The position numbers and the translations under genes are program-made. Below are positions 10,393 to 19,387 of a DNA stretch of 64,000 nt, in pieces (positions within the stretch are counted from its first letter, which is position 1; every line of letters starts with the position of its first letter). Below the pieces are notes generated by a model. It worked only from the letters and a program-made list of their open reading frames with translations, did not search any database and was not told the DNA's origin. The stretch is from Ahniella sp. (GTDB taxonomy: Bacteria > Pseudomonadota > Gammaproteobacteria > Xanthomonadales > Ahniellaceae), in contig JADJRU010000005.1 of the NCBI GenBank assembly GCA_016712105.1, positions 186,001 to 250,000 of the forward strand, in the 5' to 3' direction.

Positions 10393-11126
10393 GGTGAACA
10401 TCTCAGCGGTGAACGCGTCAAGGAACGATAAAGACCGGGCAGATAGAAGCCGCGCTTGATGATGCGCCAGGAAATCATGCGCGTGATGCGTAATGCGTCG
10501 AGGATCGGTTGGAAGTGGCTTGCCCGACGACCGGCGTGATACCGCGCCTTGATCGCGATGGATCCGATCGGCGTGCCGATCCGGGCCGCTTCGATGAGCA
10601 TTTCGCTTTCGAACGCGAACCCTTCGCTCTGCGGCAGGTTCATCGCCGCCACCATGGCCAAGGGATACAACCGATGCCCGCATTGCGAGTCGAGCACCTT
10701 TTGGCCACACGCCCAACTGATCCAGAAGTCGGCAAAATGATTCGCGAACCGCCGGATCCACGATGGGGCTCCACGGCCGATTTCGCGAGCACACCGCAGC
10801 ATGACGTCGGGGAAAGCGGCATGGGCGCGCAACAACGGGCCCAGGTCTTCGGCGTGATGCTGACCATCGCCGTCCATGCTGACCACAGCCGTATGACCCA
10901 GCTTCCGCGCTTCAGCCAAGGCGTCACGGAGACTCTGGCCTTTGCCTTGGCGTTGGGGATGGGTGATCACCGTGACCGGCAATTCGGCAGCGATTTTTGC
11001 GGTGTCATCGGTGGAGCCGTCGTTGATGACGATGACCGGCAAGCCGGTCGCCAGCACACCAGTGACCACGTCACGAATCGCCCCTTGTTCGTTTAATGCC
11101 GGAATGGCCACCACAACACGGCTCAC
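10389..11126 (-). CDS. Family 2 glycosyltransferase (aryl polyene cluster)
   Basis: 245 residues with a GT-A fold of the DPM1/DolP-mannose-synthase-like type. Visible are VVVAIPALNEQGAIRDVV at the N-terminus, INDGSTDD (35-41), and the metal-binding DGDGQH (85-90). It lacks membrane segments. Both ends overlap neighbours by 4 bases (ATGA), showing tight translational coupling with the ketosynthase-like and halogenase-like genes. Such transferases are standard in xanthomonadin/aryl polyene clusters and probably act on the polyene's polar or lipid end. The donor sugar cannot be read from sequence. Confidence 0.85.
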   Translation of the reverse strand: MSRVVVAIPALNEQGAIRDVVTGVLATGLPVIVINDGSTDDTAKIAAELPVTVITHPQRQGKGQSLRDALAEARKLGHTAVVSMDGDGQHHAEDLGPLLRAHAAFPDVMLRCAREIGRGAPSWIRRFANHFADFWISWACGQKVLDSQCGHRLYPLAMVAAMNLPQSEGFAFESEMLIEAARIGTPIGSIAIKARYHAGRRASHFQPILDALRITRMISWRIIKRGFYLPGLYRSLTRSPLRCSP

Positions 11127-11856
11127 GGCGTCACCCGGACCTGCAGGTTGCGCCCGCCATCCAGCTGCAGGACGAAGTTTTCTGGTGTGCCGCGCGCCAA
11201 GGCTTCGAACAACACGAAGCTCGATCGCATCGGGTGATCACTGTGTCGCGCAGCAAGCGCCGTGACAGCCGGTTGTTCCGAACCCTCATCGGTGATCGAC
11301 AACTGCATCCGCGCGCCGCTGCGCGCCGGATCCGGACGCGACAACACCAATGCGTTGCCGAACACGGAGGTGCTCTTGCAGACTTCCGACAAGGGCCCGC
11401 GCGCTTCGATGTCGTAACACACCAGCAGCACCGGATCGGGATCGGTTGTCACTTGTACGGCGGCTTCGAGCAAAGCTTCGGCGAACGAGAGCCCGCTGCG
11501 GCATTGTGCACGGAGTTGTGGAACTTGGTCGGCGAGATCATGCGTGGGGTGGTGGCCAGCGTTTCGCACATGTAGTCGTTGATCGCCAGATCACCATAGG
11601 CCGACGCGAACACACTGGCCATATCGGTCGGCGCCCGGCTGGCATCCATGCTTGCGGCTTCGGCCAGGTACAACGCGACGGCTACAGTATCGGGCGCACG
11701 ACGACGTTCAGTAGGGGCCAGCACCCCGTTCTGAGGCCGGCCGGCCGGCGTGGCCAGCAGCTCGGATTCCCCGCGCATCACGGCGCGGGCATCGGGCCAG
11801 GTCGGCGCGAATGGCGAGTAGAACGCGATGCCGTCGATCTGAAGATTCAGGTTCAT
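11123..11856 (-). CDS. Beta-ketoacyl synthase chain-length-factor-like protein (frameshifted, apparent internal deletion)
   Basis: The N-terminal frame runs from MNLNLQIDGIAFYSPFAPTW to KFHNSVHNAAAG, a typical chain-length-factor motif (Ketoacyl-synt_2 family). At about 11490 the frame shifts and resumes as LSFAEALLEAAVQVTTDPDP and continues to a natural C-terminus overlapping the glycosyltransferase start (ATGA at 11126). Relatives normally have some 15-20 residues, beginning YWSIATG, between HNAAAG and the SFAE block; these are missing here. The gene is therefore either damaged or misassembled. The protein would partner the ketosynthase to set polyene length. Confidence 0.65.
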
Positions 11857-13051
11857 GCGGCACTCCGGCGCCAAACAGCAGCGCGGCGTTGTTGCCTCCG
11901 AACCCGAACGAGTTCGAGAGCACGGTGTGAACCCTTGCCTGTTGATTGTTGATCTGGACCTGCGGGCCGCAGACCGGATCCAGTGTCTCGGCATTCAGGC
12001 AACCCGGCACGAGCCCGGTTTCCAGTGCCAGCAGCGAAATGACGGCTTCGACGATGCCGGCGGCGCCGAGTGTGTGACCTGTCCAGCCTTTCGTCGAACT
12101 GGCCAGTGTGCGGCTGGGAAACATGCGCGCGATCAGTCCGGCCTCGACTTCGTCGTTCTTTTGGCTCGCAGTGCCGTGCATGTTGATGTAGTCGACCGAC
12201 TCAACATGGCGGTTGGCGCGGGCAAGCGCCCCTTCGATGGCCAGTCGAGCCCCCAGGCCTTCCGGGTGGGGTGTCGACATGTGATGGGCATCGGAACTTT
12301 CGCCCCAACCCAGCAGTTTCGGAGCGGTCGCGGGACCATCACGTTCGATCAACGCGTATCCCGCGGCTTCGCCGAGGTTGATGCCGCGCCGTTCGACGTC
12401 GCAGGGCCGGCAAGGTTCTGGTGACACCAGCTCGAGCGCGTTGAATCCAAACAGCACTGCACCACACAGGGTGTCGACGCCACCCACAATGGCGGCATCG
12501 ATCAAGCCGAGGCGCAACAGACGTTCGGCCTGCGCAAATACCTTGGCGCTCGACGAACACGCCGTGGCCGTGGTCAGCGTCGGGCCCGTGCAGCCGAGCA
12601 CACTGCGCAGGAATGCGCCGAGTGAATGGGGGTGATGCACTTCAGGGCGCCGCAGGTCTTCCGGGAAGCGTTTGTCGTCGGTCAGGCGGGTATAGGCTTC
12701 TTCAGTGGCACCGATGCTGGATGTCGACGTGGCCAGCAACAAACCGACGCGCTCGGCGCCGTACCTTGCGATGGCCGCTTTTGCGGCATCCAGAAACCCA
12801 TCGGCTTGCAGACCGATCCAGGCAAGCCGGTTGTTTCGGCAGTCGTGGACGGCAAATTCGGGCGGGAAGGCCAGTGTCTCGATCTCGGGCACACGGCCAA
12901 CGAATGTGGGCAGCGGTTCGGTACCGAAGTCGTTGGGCGTGAGCCCGGTGCGGCGTTCAGACAGGGCATTCAACAAGGCATCGCGGCCCACGCCGCACCC
13001 GGTGGTAGCGGTGAACGCGGTAATCGCCACAGGGGTAATAGGTTGGATCAC
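11708..13051 (-). CDS. Beta-ketoacyl-ACP synthase (aryl polyene cluster)
   Basis: FabF-like condensing enzyme. The active-site Cys is in LTTATACSSSAK (~162) and the two His in INMHGTASQKNDE and STKGWTGHTLGAAG. The family's usual ending, SNSFGFGGNNAALLFG, is reached near 11870. The open frame then continues about 50 residues through the next gene in a way no homologue should. A single missing base near 11868 would instead end the protein at a TGA at 11853, giving the ATGA overlap with the chain-length factor that every other junction in this operon shows. So the true 3' end is probably 11853. Role: condensation steps of aryl polyene assembly. Confidence 0.8.
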   Translation of the reverse strand: MIQPITPVAITAFTATTGCGVGRDALLNALSERRTGLTPNDFGTEPLPTFVGRVPEIETLAFPPEFAVHDCRNNRLAWIGLQADGFLDAAKAAIARYGAERVGLLLATSTSSIGATEEAYTRLTDDKRFPEDLRRPEVHHPHSLGAFLRSVLGCTGPTLTTATACSSSAKVFAQAERLLRLGLIDAAIVGGVDTLCGAVLFGFNALELVSPEPCRPCDVERRGINLGEAAGYALIERDGPATAPKLLGWGESSDAHHMSTPHPEGLGARLAIEGALARANRHVESVDYINMHGTASQKNDEVEAGLIARMFPSRTLASSTKGWTGHTLGAAGIVEAVISLLALETGLVPGCLNAETLDPVCGPQVQINNQQARVHTVLSNSFGFGGNNAALLFGAGVPHEPESSDRRHRVLLAIRADLARCPRRDARGIRAAGHAGRPASERGAGPY

Positions 13052-13453
13052 GCGACAGCCCTGATTCTTAGAGCTGGCTAGTATATCGGAGCGCGGTCCT
13101 GGGCAGATTTTGTGTGTGCCTTAGCGCACATAGCCGGATCGCCGGCAAGCCCTTCAGGTGACGGGTAGGCGCCCAGAGTTTCAGAAAATCGGGCAGGGTA
13201 TTTGAGGTTGTCGCCAGATTTCCCTCATCTGCCTGTCGGCATCTTCTCCCGCTTTGCGGGAGAAGAGTTCTTCGATCAAATTTTTCAGCGTTTTCACGAG
13301 TTCTGAAGCCGCAATATCCACACCCTTCTCCCGCAAAGCGGGAGAAGGTGGCCGAAGGCCGGATGAGGGACAGACTGGCGTCAAAATCCGGTTGTCGCCA
13401 GATTTCCCATCTGCCTGACCAGAAAGCATAGGGATGTCGCATTGCGGGGGTCC
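13052..13453. other. Intergenic region with TTCTCCCGC hairpin repeats
   Basis: No gene is seen. At 13237-13270 and 13319-13375 there are two copies, in opposite order, of a repeat made of TTCTCCCGCTTTGCGGGAGA plus GGTGGCCGAAGGCCGGATGA. The first hairpin (CTCCCGC..GCGGGAG) is perfect. The same family recurs at 18830-18940 and 59437-59600. The flank GTCGCCAGATTTCCC appears twice here and, in the other orientation, near 18870. Confidence 0.6.
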
Positions 13454-16184
13454 TTATTCGAAGCTGTCGCCAAACATCAGGCCACTGCTGCAGCCGGCGT
13501 TGAAGGCCGCGGTGAACTGGTTCTGATCTGTCGCATCGATGCTGGGCAGACCGGTGCCACCTAGTGAGAGGTTGAAGTTGGCTCTTGGGCTCAGCGCGTT
13601 GAAGGCTGCATTGAACCCATCGATATCGGCCTGCGTATAGATGCCGTCGAGGTTGAAGTCGGCCAGGCACGAGAACGCCGGGACACTGCCGCCGTTGTCG
13701 GGACTGGATCCCAGGTTTGACTCATCACCGTCGAGGAAGCCGTCAATGTCGCGATCGACACCGGCGCGATAGGCGGTGCGGGCCCCGACTGCGGTGAAGG
13801 TCACGGGGTCCGACGCCGTCGCACTGTCGCGCAGCGTGGTCAGGTCGATGAAGGCATGTTTGCGGTCGGACAACATCAGACCCTGCGTGATGTAGACGTA
13901 CCCGCGGCCTGCAGCCCCATCACGCCGTTCGGCGATCAGACCGATTGTTCCCGCATTCGCCAGCGTCACCAGCGTGTTCAATCGCGCCAGGGTTGCGGCA
14001 TCGCCGTTGTTCGCACCATCAAACGCGACCTGCTGGCCAATGGCTGCATGTGTGCCGTTGTCGAACGCGATCATGAATGCCTCGACATCGCGCCGGGCGA
14101 TCTGCGCCTGTTGCGGAGGGCCGAAGTTGAAGCCCGCGCGCAGGAGCGCGTCGAGGGTGTCGAAGTCGGAGTTGCTGTTGAATCCGAAGCCCTTGCTGTT
14201 GTTCTGGCTGCCGATCGACCAACCGACTTTTTCATACATGCCGCGCAACTGGGCCTGTTTCATCGACTGTGGTGCTGCGGCAAGCATCGGATCATCGATG
14301 CGCCGTGTGGTGCCGGCCGGCCCGCCATGACAGGTCTGGCACGTCGCACCGCCAGGCAAAACCGGTTGCGTCTGGAAGATGGTCTGGCCGTTGACCGCAT
14401 TGCCGATCGCGCCACCGGTGACGGTGACAGCCGTGGGCAAGCTGTTGTCGAGATTGCGGAACGGATTGGGCGGGTACCGGACCGTCGCGATGAAATCGGA
14501 AAACTGCTGCATCGCGGTGGCATCGGGTTGGGTCGTACGCCCTTGCAGGCCCACAAACGCCGGCGCAAAGGCAGCCAGGTTTTCCCGGTCGCCGCGCCAA
14601 TGCAGCGGCTCGGTCCCGACAATACCCTGCAGCGATTGGGTGACCAGCGGGCCCTTCATCGGATGCCACGGCCGGCAATTGCCCGGCCCCTGTACACAGG
14701 TCTGGTTGACGGCTTTCATCTCGCCGGACGGATCACCCAGATCCCACGCGAGGAAATCGGTTCGGGCATCCACGTGGCAGCCGGCACAAGCCGCCTGGCC
14801 CAGACCACTGGTGGCATGGGTGTCATAAAGCATCGGACGACCCAGTCGCACCGCCGTCGTGGTCGGGTCAAAGAACGGCAATCGACCCAGTTCCTGATTC
14901 GTACCGGTATCGACGACGGAGATCGACGCATCGAACTTGTTGAGTACATACAGCCGGTTCACTGCGCCATTAAACGCCAGCCCGGTTGGGCCTTGGCCCA
15001 CATCGACACGAGCCAGCCGCGTACCGGTCGAATCGGCACGGATCACGTTGTTCGAACCCATGCCGCTGATCCAGGCCGAACCATCCGGCTGGAACGCAAT
15101 ACCGCGCGGATCGCCGATCGATTGTTCGCGCACTTCGGGTGCCACGCTTGTGGTCTGGTAGTCGAGGTGGGGGTTCAGGTCGGCAATGAGCGTGTTCGTC
15201 GGTGTCGCCGCCGGAAATGATCCAGTGCGCACGCGAATGAACGTGGCATTGACGTTCGGCTCGAAGCGGCGTTCGTTGGTGGCTTCCGTGCCGACTGCCA
15301 ACACTCGACCGTTCGGCGCCACGCCGACCGACATCACCGTGGTCATCAGCCCGTTGGCATAAGTGACGGTGTTGCCAGTGGTGTCGATGATGGCGATATC
15401 GTGGTCGTGGAAATTCCAGTTGACGAAGTTCGTCCAGTCGCGATTGTTGTCATCGCGGAAGCGCCCATCCGCACTGCGCCGGACGATCTGCGACACCGGC
15501 GGAGGCGCCAGCGAGGCCGGGTTCACCGCTGGCACAAAGTCATTGCCGGAATTCGGCGGCGGGTTCTGTCCGCCATCGGGCCCACTCGCGTTCGACACGA
15601 CCGGAAAGTCGATCACGGTCGTGGGTGTTGCCGGATTCGAACAGCGCGACATACACGCGGCTGCCATCGGCGTTCCGTGCGAGTGCACGCGGTTCTTCAC
15701 CCTGAATCGCCAGAATCTGAGGCTGAGCCGCCAGATTGGCCGGGTCATAGATCCGCACCTGATTCAACTGCGACAAGGACACGTACGCGCGCTCCGGCGA
15801 ACCCGCGAAGATCACGTCGGTCGGCTCGTCACCGGTCAGCACGGTCTTGATGACCCGCCCGGTGGGTAAATCGACGATGCTGATCGAGTCGGACAAATGA
15901 TTGACGACCCAGGCTTCGGTACTGGAGCGAAACCGCACACTGACCGGCTCCATGCCCACGCGGATGCTTCCGCCGCTGGCCAGGTTGCCGTTGGCGTCGA
16001 CCGAAAACACCTGAACACGCTGGTCGGCGGTATTCACGGCCAGCAGCCGGGTGCCGTCCGGACTCATGTCCAGTGGATGGACGTGCGGCGATTCGAAGTT
16101 GAGCCAGTTGTTTTGTGCTGTCGCTGCCAAGGGCAAGGACAGAGCGAACAGACCGGCGGCAATAAAGGCATCGATGCGTTTCAT
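13454..16184 (-). CDS. Secreted beta-propeller / di-heme cytochrome c protein (frameshifted)
   Basis: Reads as one protein of about 909 residues if one extra base in a GGG run at 15623-15625 is ignored. The start MKRIDAFIAAG has a good ribosome site (AGGGAGA) and a signal peptide. Next are YVTN-type propeller repeats (HPLDMSPDGTRLLAV, VSVRFRSSTEAWVVN). Two c-type heme sites follow, ACAGCHVD and TCQTCHGG, in a cytochrome-peroxidase-like half. An EF-hand/dockerin-like segment (DFNLDGIYTQADIDGFN) comes near the end, and the protein finishes exactly with MFGDSFE. It is probably periplasmic or surface-exposed and redox-active; the substrate is unknown. A Spy-like gene lies just upstream on the same strand. 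Confidence 0.75.
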
Positions 16185-16198
16185 GGGCTTCTCCCTGT

Positions 16199-16594
16199 TC
16201 AACCGGCCGGGGCCGGATCGACGGACGGACGTGGCCGCGGCATCTGCTGGTTGCGCCCCTGAGCGCACTGGCCTCGGTGTTCGCGATGCGCCTGTCGATG
16301 TTGCTTCAGCGATTGCATCTGTTCGGTGGTCAGGATCTTCGCCAGTTCCGCCTGGAATTGCTCGTGCAGGACCTGCTGGGCACGCATTTGTTCACGATGC
16401 AGGCGGAACACCGCCAGATGTTGCTGCTCGGTGAGGGCGTCAATTTTGGCCAGCGCTTCGCCATCGAGCCCCAGCATCCTGCCGAGGTCCGGGCGCGGAT
16501 GGTCGGGGCCCGGCCCGCCGCGCGGGGGCAGCGCGGACGCCGCGGCCGCAGCCAGGACAAGGATCAGGATCATCAGAATGCGGGTCAGGGTCAT
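16199..16594 (-). CDS. Spy/CpxP-like periplasmic protein
   Basis: 131 residues with an export signal (ILMILILVLAAAAASA) and a helical, Gln/His/Arg-rich body: LGLDGEALAKIDALTEQQ, then FRLHREQMRAQQVLHEQFQ, then ILTTEQMQSLKQHRQ. This layout, with the LTxEQ-type repeats, is that of the Spy/CpxP/heavy-metal-sensor superfamily of periplasmic chaperones and stress sensors. The ATG at 16594 is chosen because it opens the signal peptide. The gene is transcribed away from the ECF sigma factor, with about 190 bases between them, and could be part of that regulon (inference). Confidence 0.7.
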   Translation of the reverse strand: MTLTRILMILILVLAAAAASALPPRGGPGPDHPRPDLGRMLGLDGEALAKIDALTEQQHLAVFRLHREQMRAQQVLHEQFQAELAKILTTEQMQSLKQHRQAHREHRGQCAQGRNQQMPRPRPSVDPAPAG

Positions 16595-16786
16595 GGTCGG
16601 GCTCCGGGCAGACGGCTTGTGCCGTGTGTATCTAGAGTGCCCCCGGATCGTGCAGTGGCTTTGCAGCAATGGTGGAGAAATTGCGGAGATTTCAGTCCCG
16701 AGCCCGGCCATGACCTGTGGCACGGATTTGACCTTGGCCTAAACCCTTTGGCGCCAATTGCCATCGAATCCGGCATGATGCTCGCC

Positions 16787-17356
16787 ATGTCCCACCTTGA
16801 ACCCACCGACCGCTTCGCGCCCGCTTTCACGGACGGTGCCGATACGTCGTTGATCAAAAAAGCCCTGGAGGGCGACCGCCACGCGTTCGAGCGCCTGTAC
16901 CGACGCCACGCCGGGCGGGTGCATGCGGTGATTTTGCGTCTGGTCGGGCATGATCGTGCACGCGCCGAAGACCTGACCCAGGATACGTTTGTCCGACTGT
17001 GGCAAAAACTCGGCGACTTTCGCTTCGAAAGTGCGTTTGGTACCTGGTTACACCGGATGGCCGTGAATACGGCGCTGATGTCGATGCGCAGCGAAGCACC
17101 GATGGCCACCGACGACACAGCGCTGGATGCACTGGCCGAATTGCCGATGCCCGAGAATCTTCGCCCCGACCAGCGGATCGATCTGGAAGTGCTGATCGCC
17201 AAACTGCCTGCACGGGCGCGATCGGTTCTGGTCCTGCACGACGTGGAAGGCTGGAAACACGAAGAAATCAGTCAGGAACTGGGGATTGCCGTGGGCTCGT
17301 CCAAAGCCCACCTGCATCGCGCCCGTCAGCTGTTGGCCAAATGGTTTGGAGCTTGA
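16787..17356 (+). CDS. ECF-family RNA polymerase sigma factor
   Basis: 189 residues with sigma region 2 (LEGDRHAFERLYRRHAGRV, then RAEDLTQDTFVRLWQKL) and region 4 (LPARARSVLVLHDVEGWKHE, ending in the helix-turn-helix GIAVGSSKAHLHRARQLL). There is no region 3, as expected for extracytoplasmic-function sigma factors. Start at 16787; ATGs at 16775 and 16778 are in frame and possible. The anti-sigma gene starts 5 bases after its stop, so the two are co-expressed. It probably directs the DUF4097 gene and perhaps the divergent Spy-like gene. Confidence 0.9.
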   Translation: MSHLEPTDRFAPAFTDGADTSLIKKALEGDRHAFERLYRRHAGRVHAVILRLVGHDRARAEDLTQDTFVRLWQKLGDFRFESAFGTWLHRMAVNTALMSMRSEAPMATDDTALDALAELPMPENLRPDQRIDLEVLIAKLPARARSVLVLHDVEGWKHEEISQELGIAVGSSKAHLHRARQLLAKWFGA

Positions 17357-17361
17357 ACGCC

Positions 17362-17868
17362 ATGAATGAACTTGAATACCGTCGCCTGCTGAAAAAGCTG
17401 CCGGATCGCATCGAACCGCAACGTGATCTGTGGCCGGACATCAGCCAGAAACTCGGGCCGACCCCGGCGCGCCGCCATCACGCCATGCTGTTTCCGTTCG
17501 CGATGGCTGCCTCGCTGTTGACCGCCATGCTGTTCGGCGGCTGGCTGCTGATGCGTGTGCAGCCGGGCAGCGCGCCGGCGCTGGCCGAGGAATCCGAACG
17601 CAGCACGGTGCCTGCACTGTGGCGCGAACGTCAGGCGCTCGAACTCGAATCACAGGCCGCCTGGCAGCAGATCACCACAACAGACGAACGCAGTCTGATG
17701 GTGGGTGCTGGCCCTCAGGTGTATGCCGCATGGCAAGAACTGAACGGCGCCGAAGCCGAGCTTGAGGCCGCACTCAAAAGCGCCCCGGAAGCCGGTTTTT
17801 TGCTGACGCGCCTGAAGCACGTTGAACTCGAAAAACTCAAACTCGCACGACTGGCCCTCAGCGCCTGA
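17362..17868 (+). CDS. Putative anti-sigma factor (single-pass membrane protein)
   Basis: 168 residues: a cytoplasmic N-terminal stretch (MNELEYRRLLKKLPDRIEPQ), one membrane segment at about residues 46-66 (FPFAMAASLLTAMLFGGWLL), and a periplasmic helical domain (WRERQALELESQAAWQQITT). This topology, and its position directly behind an ECF sigma gene, identify it as the likely anti-sigma factor. It has no recognisable zinc (ZAS) motif, so binding is probably of a non-zinc type. The following DUF4097 gene starts 19 bases after its stop. Confidence 0.75.
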   Translation: MNELEYRRLLKKLPDRIEPQRDLWPDISQKLGPTPARRHHAMLFPFAMAASLLTAMLFGGWLLMRVQPGSAPALAEESERSTVPALWRERQALELESQAAWQQITTTDERSLMVGAGPQVYAAWQELNGAEAELEAALKSAPEAGFLLTRLKHVELEKLKLARLALSA

Positions 17869-17887
17869 ACCAAACAAGGAGCAAGAC

Positions 17888-18790
17888 ATGAACGGACTGA
17901 ACAAAGTTTTGATGCTGACGCTGCTGAGCGGCCCCGCCTTGGCGGCGACGCCGATCGCGACCACCACGAAAGCGCTGGACGCCCAAGGCACGCTCGAAGT
18001 GAGCAACATTTCCGGTGCCGTCACGGTGACGGCCTGGGACCGTAACGAAGTGAGTTATGACGGCTCACTCGGTGACGGCTGCGAGCTCAAGGTGACCGGT
18101 ACGGCCGACCGCCTGACGATCGAAGTCGAAGTGAAGGAAGGCGGCGGTGGCGGCTGGTTTGGCTGGGGCAGCAATGGCCCGAAAGAACCGACCACGCTGA
18201 ACATCAAGGTGCCGCGTCAGGCGTCTTTGGACCTGAGCGGTGTCAGTGCCTCGCTTGATGTCCGCGACCTGATCGGCAGTGAGCGGATCGAAGCCGAATC
18301 GGTCAGCGGCAATGTGACGGTTGCGTCCGAAGCGAATGCGATCGAACTCTCATCGGTCAGCGGTGACGTCGATTTTCGCGGCAAGACACGGTCGGCCGAA
18401 CTCGGCACTGTATCCGGCGACATCGAGATCAACGAAGTCCAGGGCGACGTTTCCGCGGATTCGGTCAGCGGCGATGTGCTGATCCGCGGTGCGGCAGTGA
18501 CGCGCTTCGAAGGCGCCACGGTGTCCGGCGACCTCGTGCTCGACGGCTCACTCGCCGCGAATGCCGACATCAGCATGGAGTCGGTCAGCGGCGGCCTGTC
18601 GCTGGTGCTGCCGGCCGCCACCTCGGCGCGGGTCAGCGGTGAATCGTTCTCCGGCTCAGTGAACAGCGACTTCGCACTGGACATCGATGACGAAGGCCCG
18701 GGCAAGACGTTCTCCGGCTCACTCGGCGCCGGTGGTGGACGCATCAACCTGGAGTCGTTCAGCGGCGATGTGAGCTTGCGCAAGCGTTAA
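17888..18790 (+). CDS. DUF4097-family secreted beta-repeat protein
   Basis: 300 residues, with a strong ribosome site (AAGGAG), an export signal (LNKVLMLTLLSGPALA) and then a long run of short strands with the recurring motif S-V-S-G-(D/N/G)-(V/L): ESVSGNVTVAS, ELSSVSGDVDFRG, LGTVSGDIEINE, ADSVSGDVLIRG. This is the DUF4097 right-handed beta-solenoid. Members are often encoded beside ECF sigma/anti-sigma pairs and are thought to be envelope proteins of unknown activity. It is most likely a target or sensor partner of the system just upstream. Confidence 0.85.
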   Translation: MNGLNKVLMLTLLSGPALAATPIATTTKALDAQGTLEVSNISGAVTVTAWDRNEVSYDGSLGDGCELKVTGTADRLTIEVEVKEGGGGGWFGWGSNGPKEPTTLNIKVPRQASLDLSGVSASLDVRDLIGSERIEAESVSGNVTVASEANAIELSSVSGDVDFRGKTRSAELGTVSGDIEINEVQGDVSADSVSGDVLIRGAAVTRFEGATVSGDLVLDGSLAANADISMESVSGGLSLVLPAATSARVSGESFSGSVNSDFALDIDDEGPGKTFSGSLGAGGGRINLESFSGDVSLRKR

Positions 18791-18921
18791 GGCAGATGAG
18801 GCCGGAAAGCTCTTTCCTTAAGCATTATTTTCTTCCCGCTTGCGGAGAAGATGCCGACAGGCAGATGAGGGAAATCTGGCGACAAAACATGCCAGCTACC
18901 GTCCAGATCACTTCTCCCGTT
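18791..18921. repeat. TTCTCCCG hairpin repeats
   Basis: Spans a copy related to the 13.2-13.4 kb repeat: CTTCCCGCTTGCGGAGAAG at about 18830-18850, GCCGACAGGCAGATGAGGGA, and CTTCTCCCGTTTCACGGGAG at 18911-18936, which overlaps the last codons of the convergent DUF559 gene. No gene is present. Confidence 0.6.
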
Positions 18922-19302
18922 TCACGGGAGAAGGGACTTCAGAGTCCTGCGCTCGACTGCAGCTTGACGAATGGCTTCCAGCACCTGGTCCATCCTGGTC
19001 AGCACTTCGGAGTTCCAGTAACGAAGGATCGTGAATCCTTCCGCCTCCAGAAAAGCGCTGCGCCGCGCGTCGTATTGCTGCACAGTCCATTCGTTGTGTT
19101 GTCCACCATCGAGCTCGATACCGATGGACACTTCGCAGCAAATGAAGTCGACGATGTATGGACCCACGCTCACTTGCCTGCGGAATTTCAGACCCAGGAA
19201 TCGGCGGTCGCGAAGGCGCTGCCATATTCTGCGCTCAGCATCCGTTTGAGCTTTCCTGAGTGCCCGGGCACGACCAAGTTGTGCAGGTTTGGAAGCGGAC
19301 AC
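18922..19302 (-). CDS. DUF559 endonuclease-like protein
   Basis: 126 residues matching DUF559, a small domain of the PD-(D/E)XK nuclease fold related to very-short-patch-repair (Vsr) endonucleases. Conserved blocks are RKAQTDAERRIWQRLR, then LKFRRQVSVGPYIVDFIC and IELDGGQHNEW (catalytic-type Asp/Glu), then FLEAEGFTILRYWNSEVL. The length is normal for stand-alone members. These genes are widespread, often flanked by repeats as here, and their biological substrate is not established. The last codons lie within a TTCTCCCG repeat. Confidence 0.85.
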   Translation of the reverse strand: MSASKPAQLGRARALRKAQTDAERRIWQRLRDRRFLGLKFRRQVSVGPYIVDFICCEVSIGIELDGGQHNEWTVQQYDARRSAFLEAEGFTILRYWNSEVLTRMDQVLEAIRQAAVERRTLKSLLP

Positions 19303-19387
19303 GTGCTGTCGCCATTGCAGCCGATTGGCTTTTATGGTGACGCGGCTCCAACATTATCCCGTCGCTGTTCTGCGCGAATCAGTCTCT

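Noticed and set aside
11708..11852. True C-terminal extension of the ketosynthase
   Set aside because: The extra ~50 residues are an out-of-frame reading of the chain-length factor and follow the normal family end; a missing base near 11868 explains them better.
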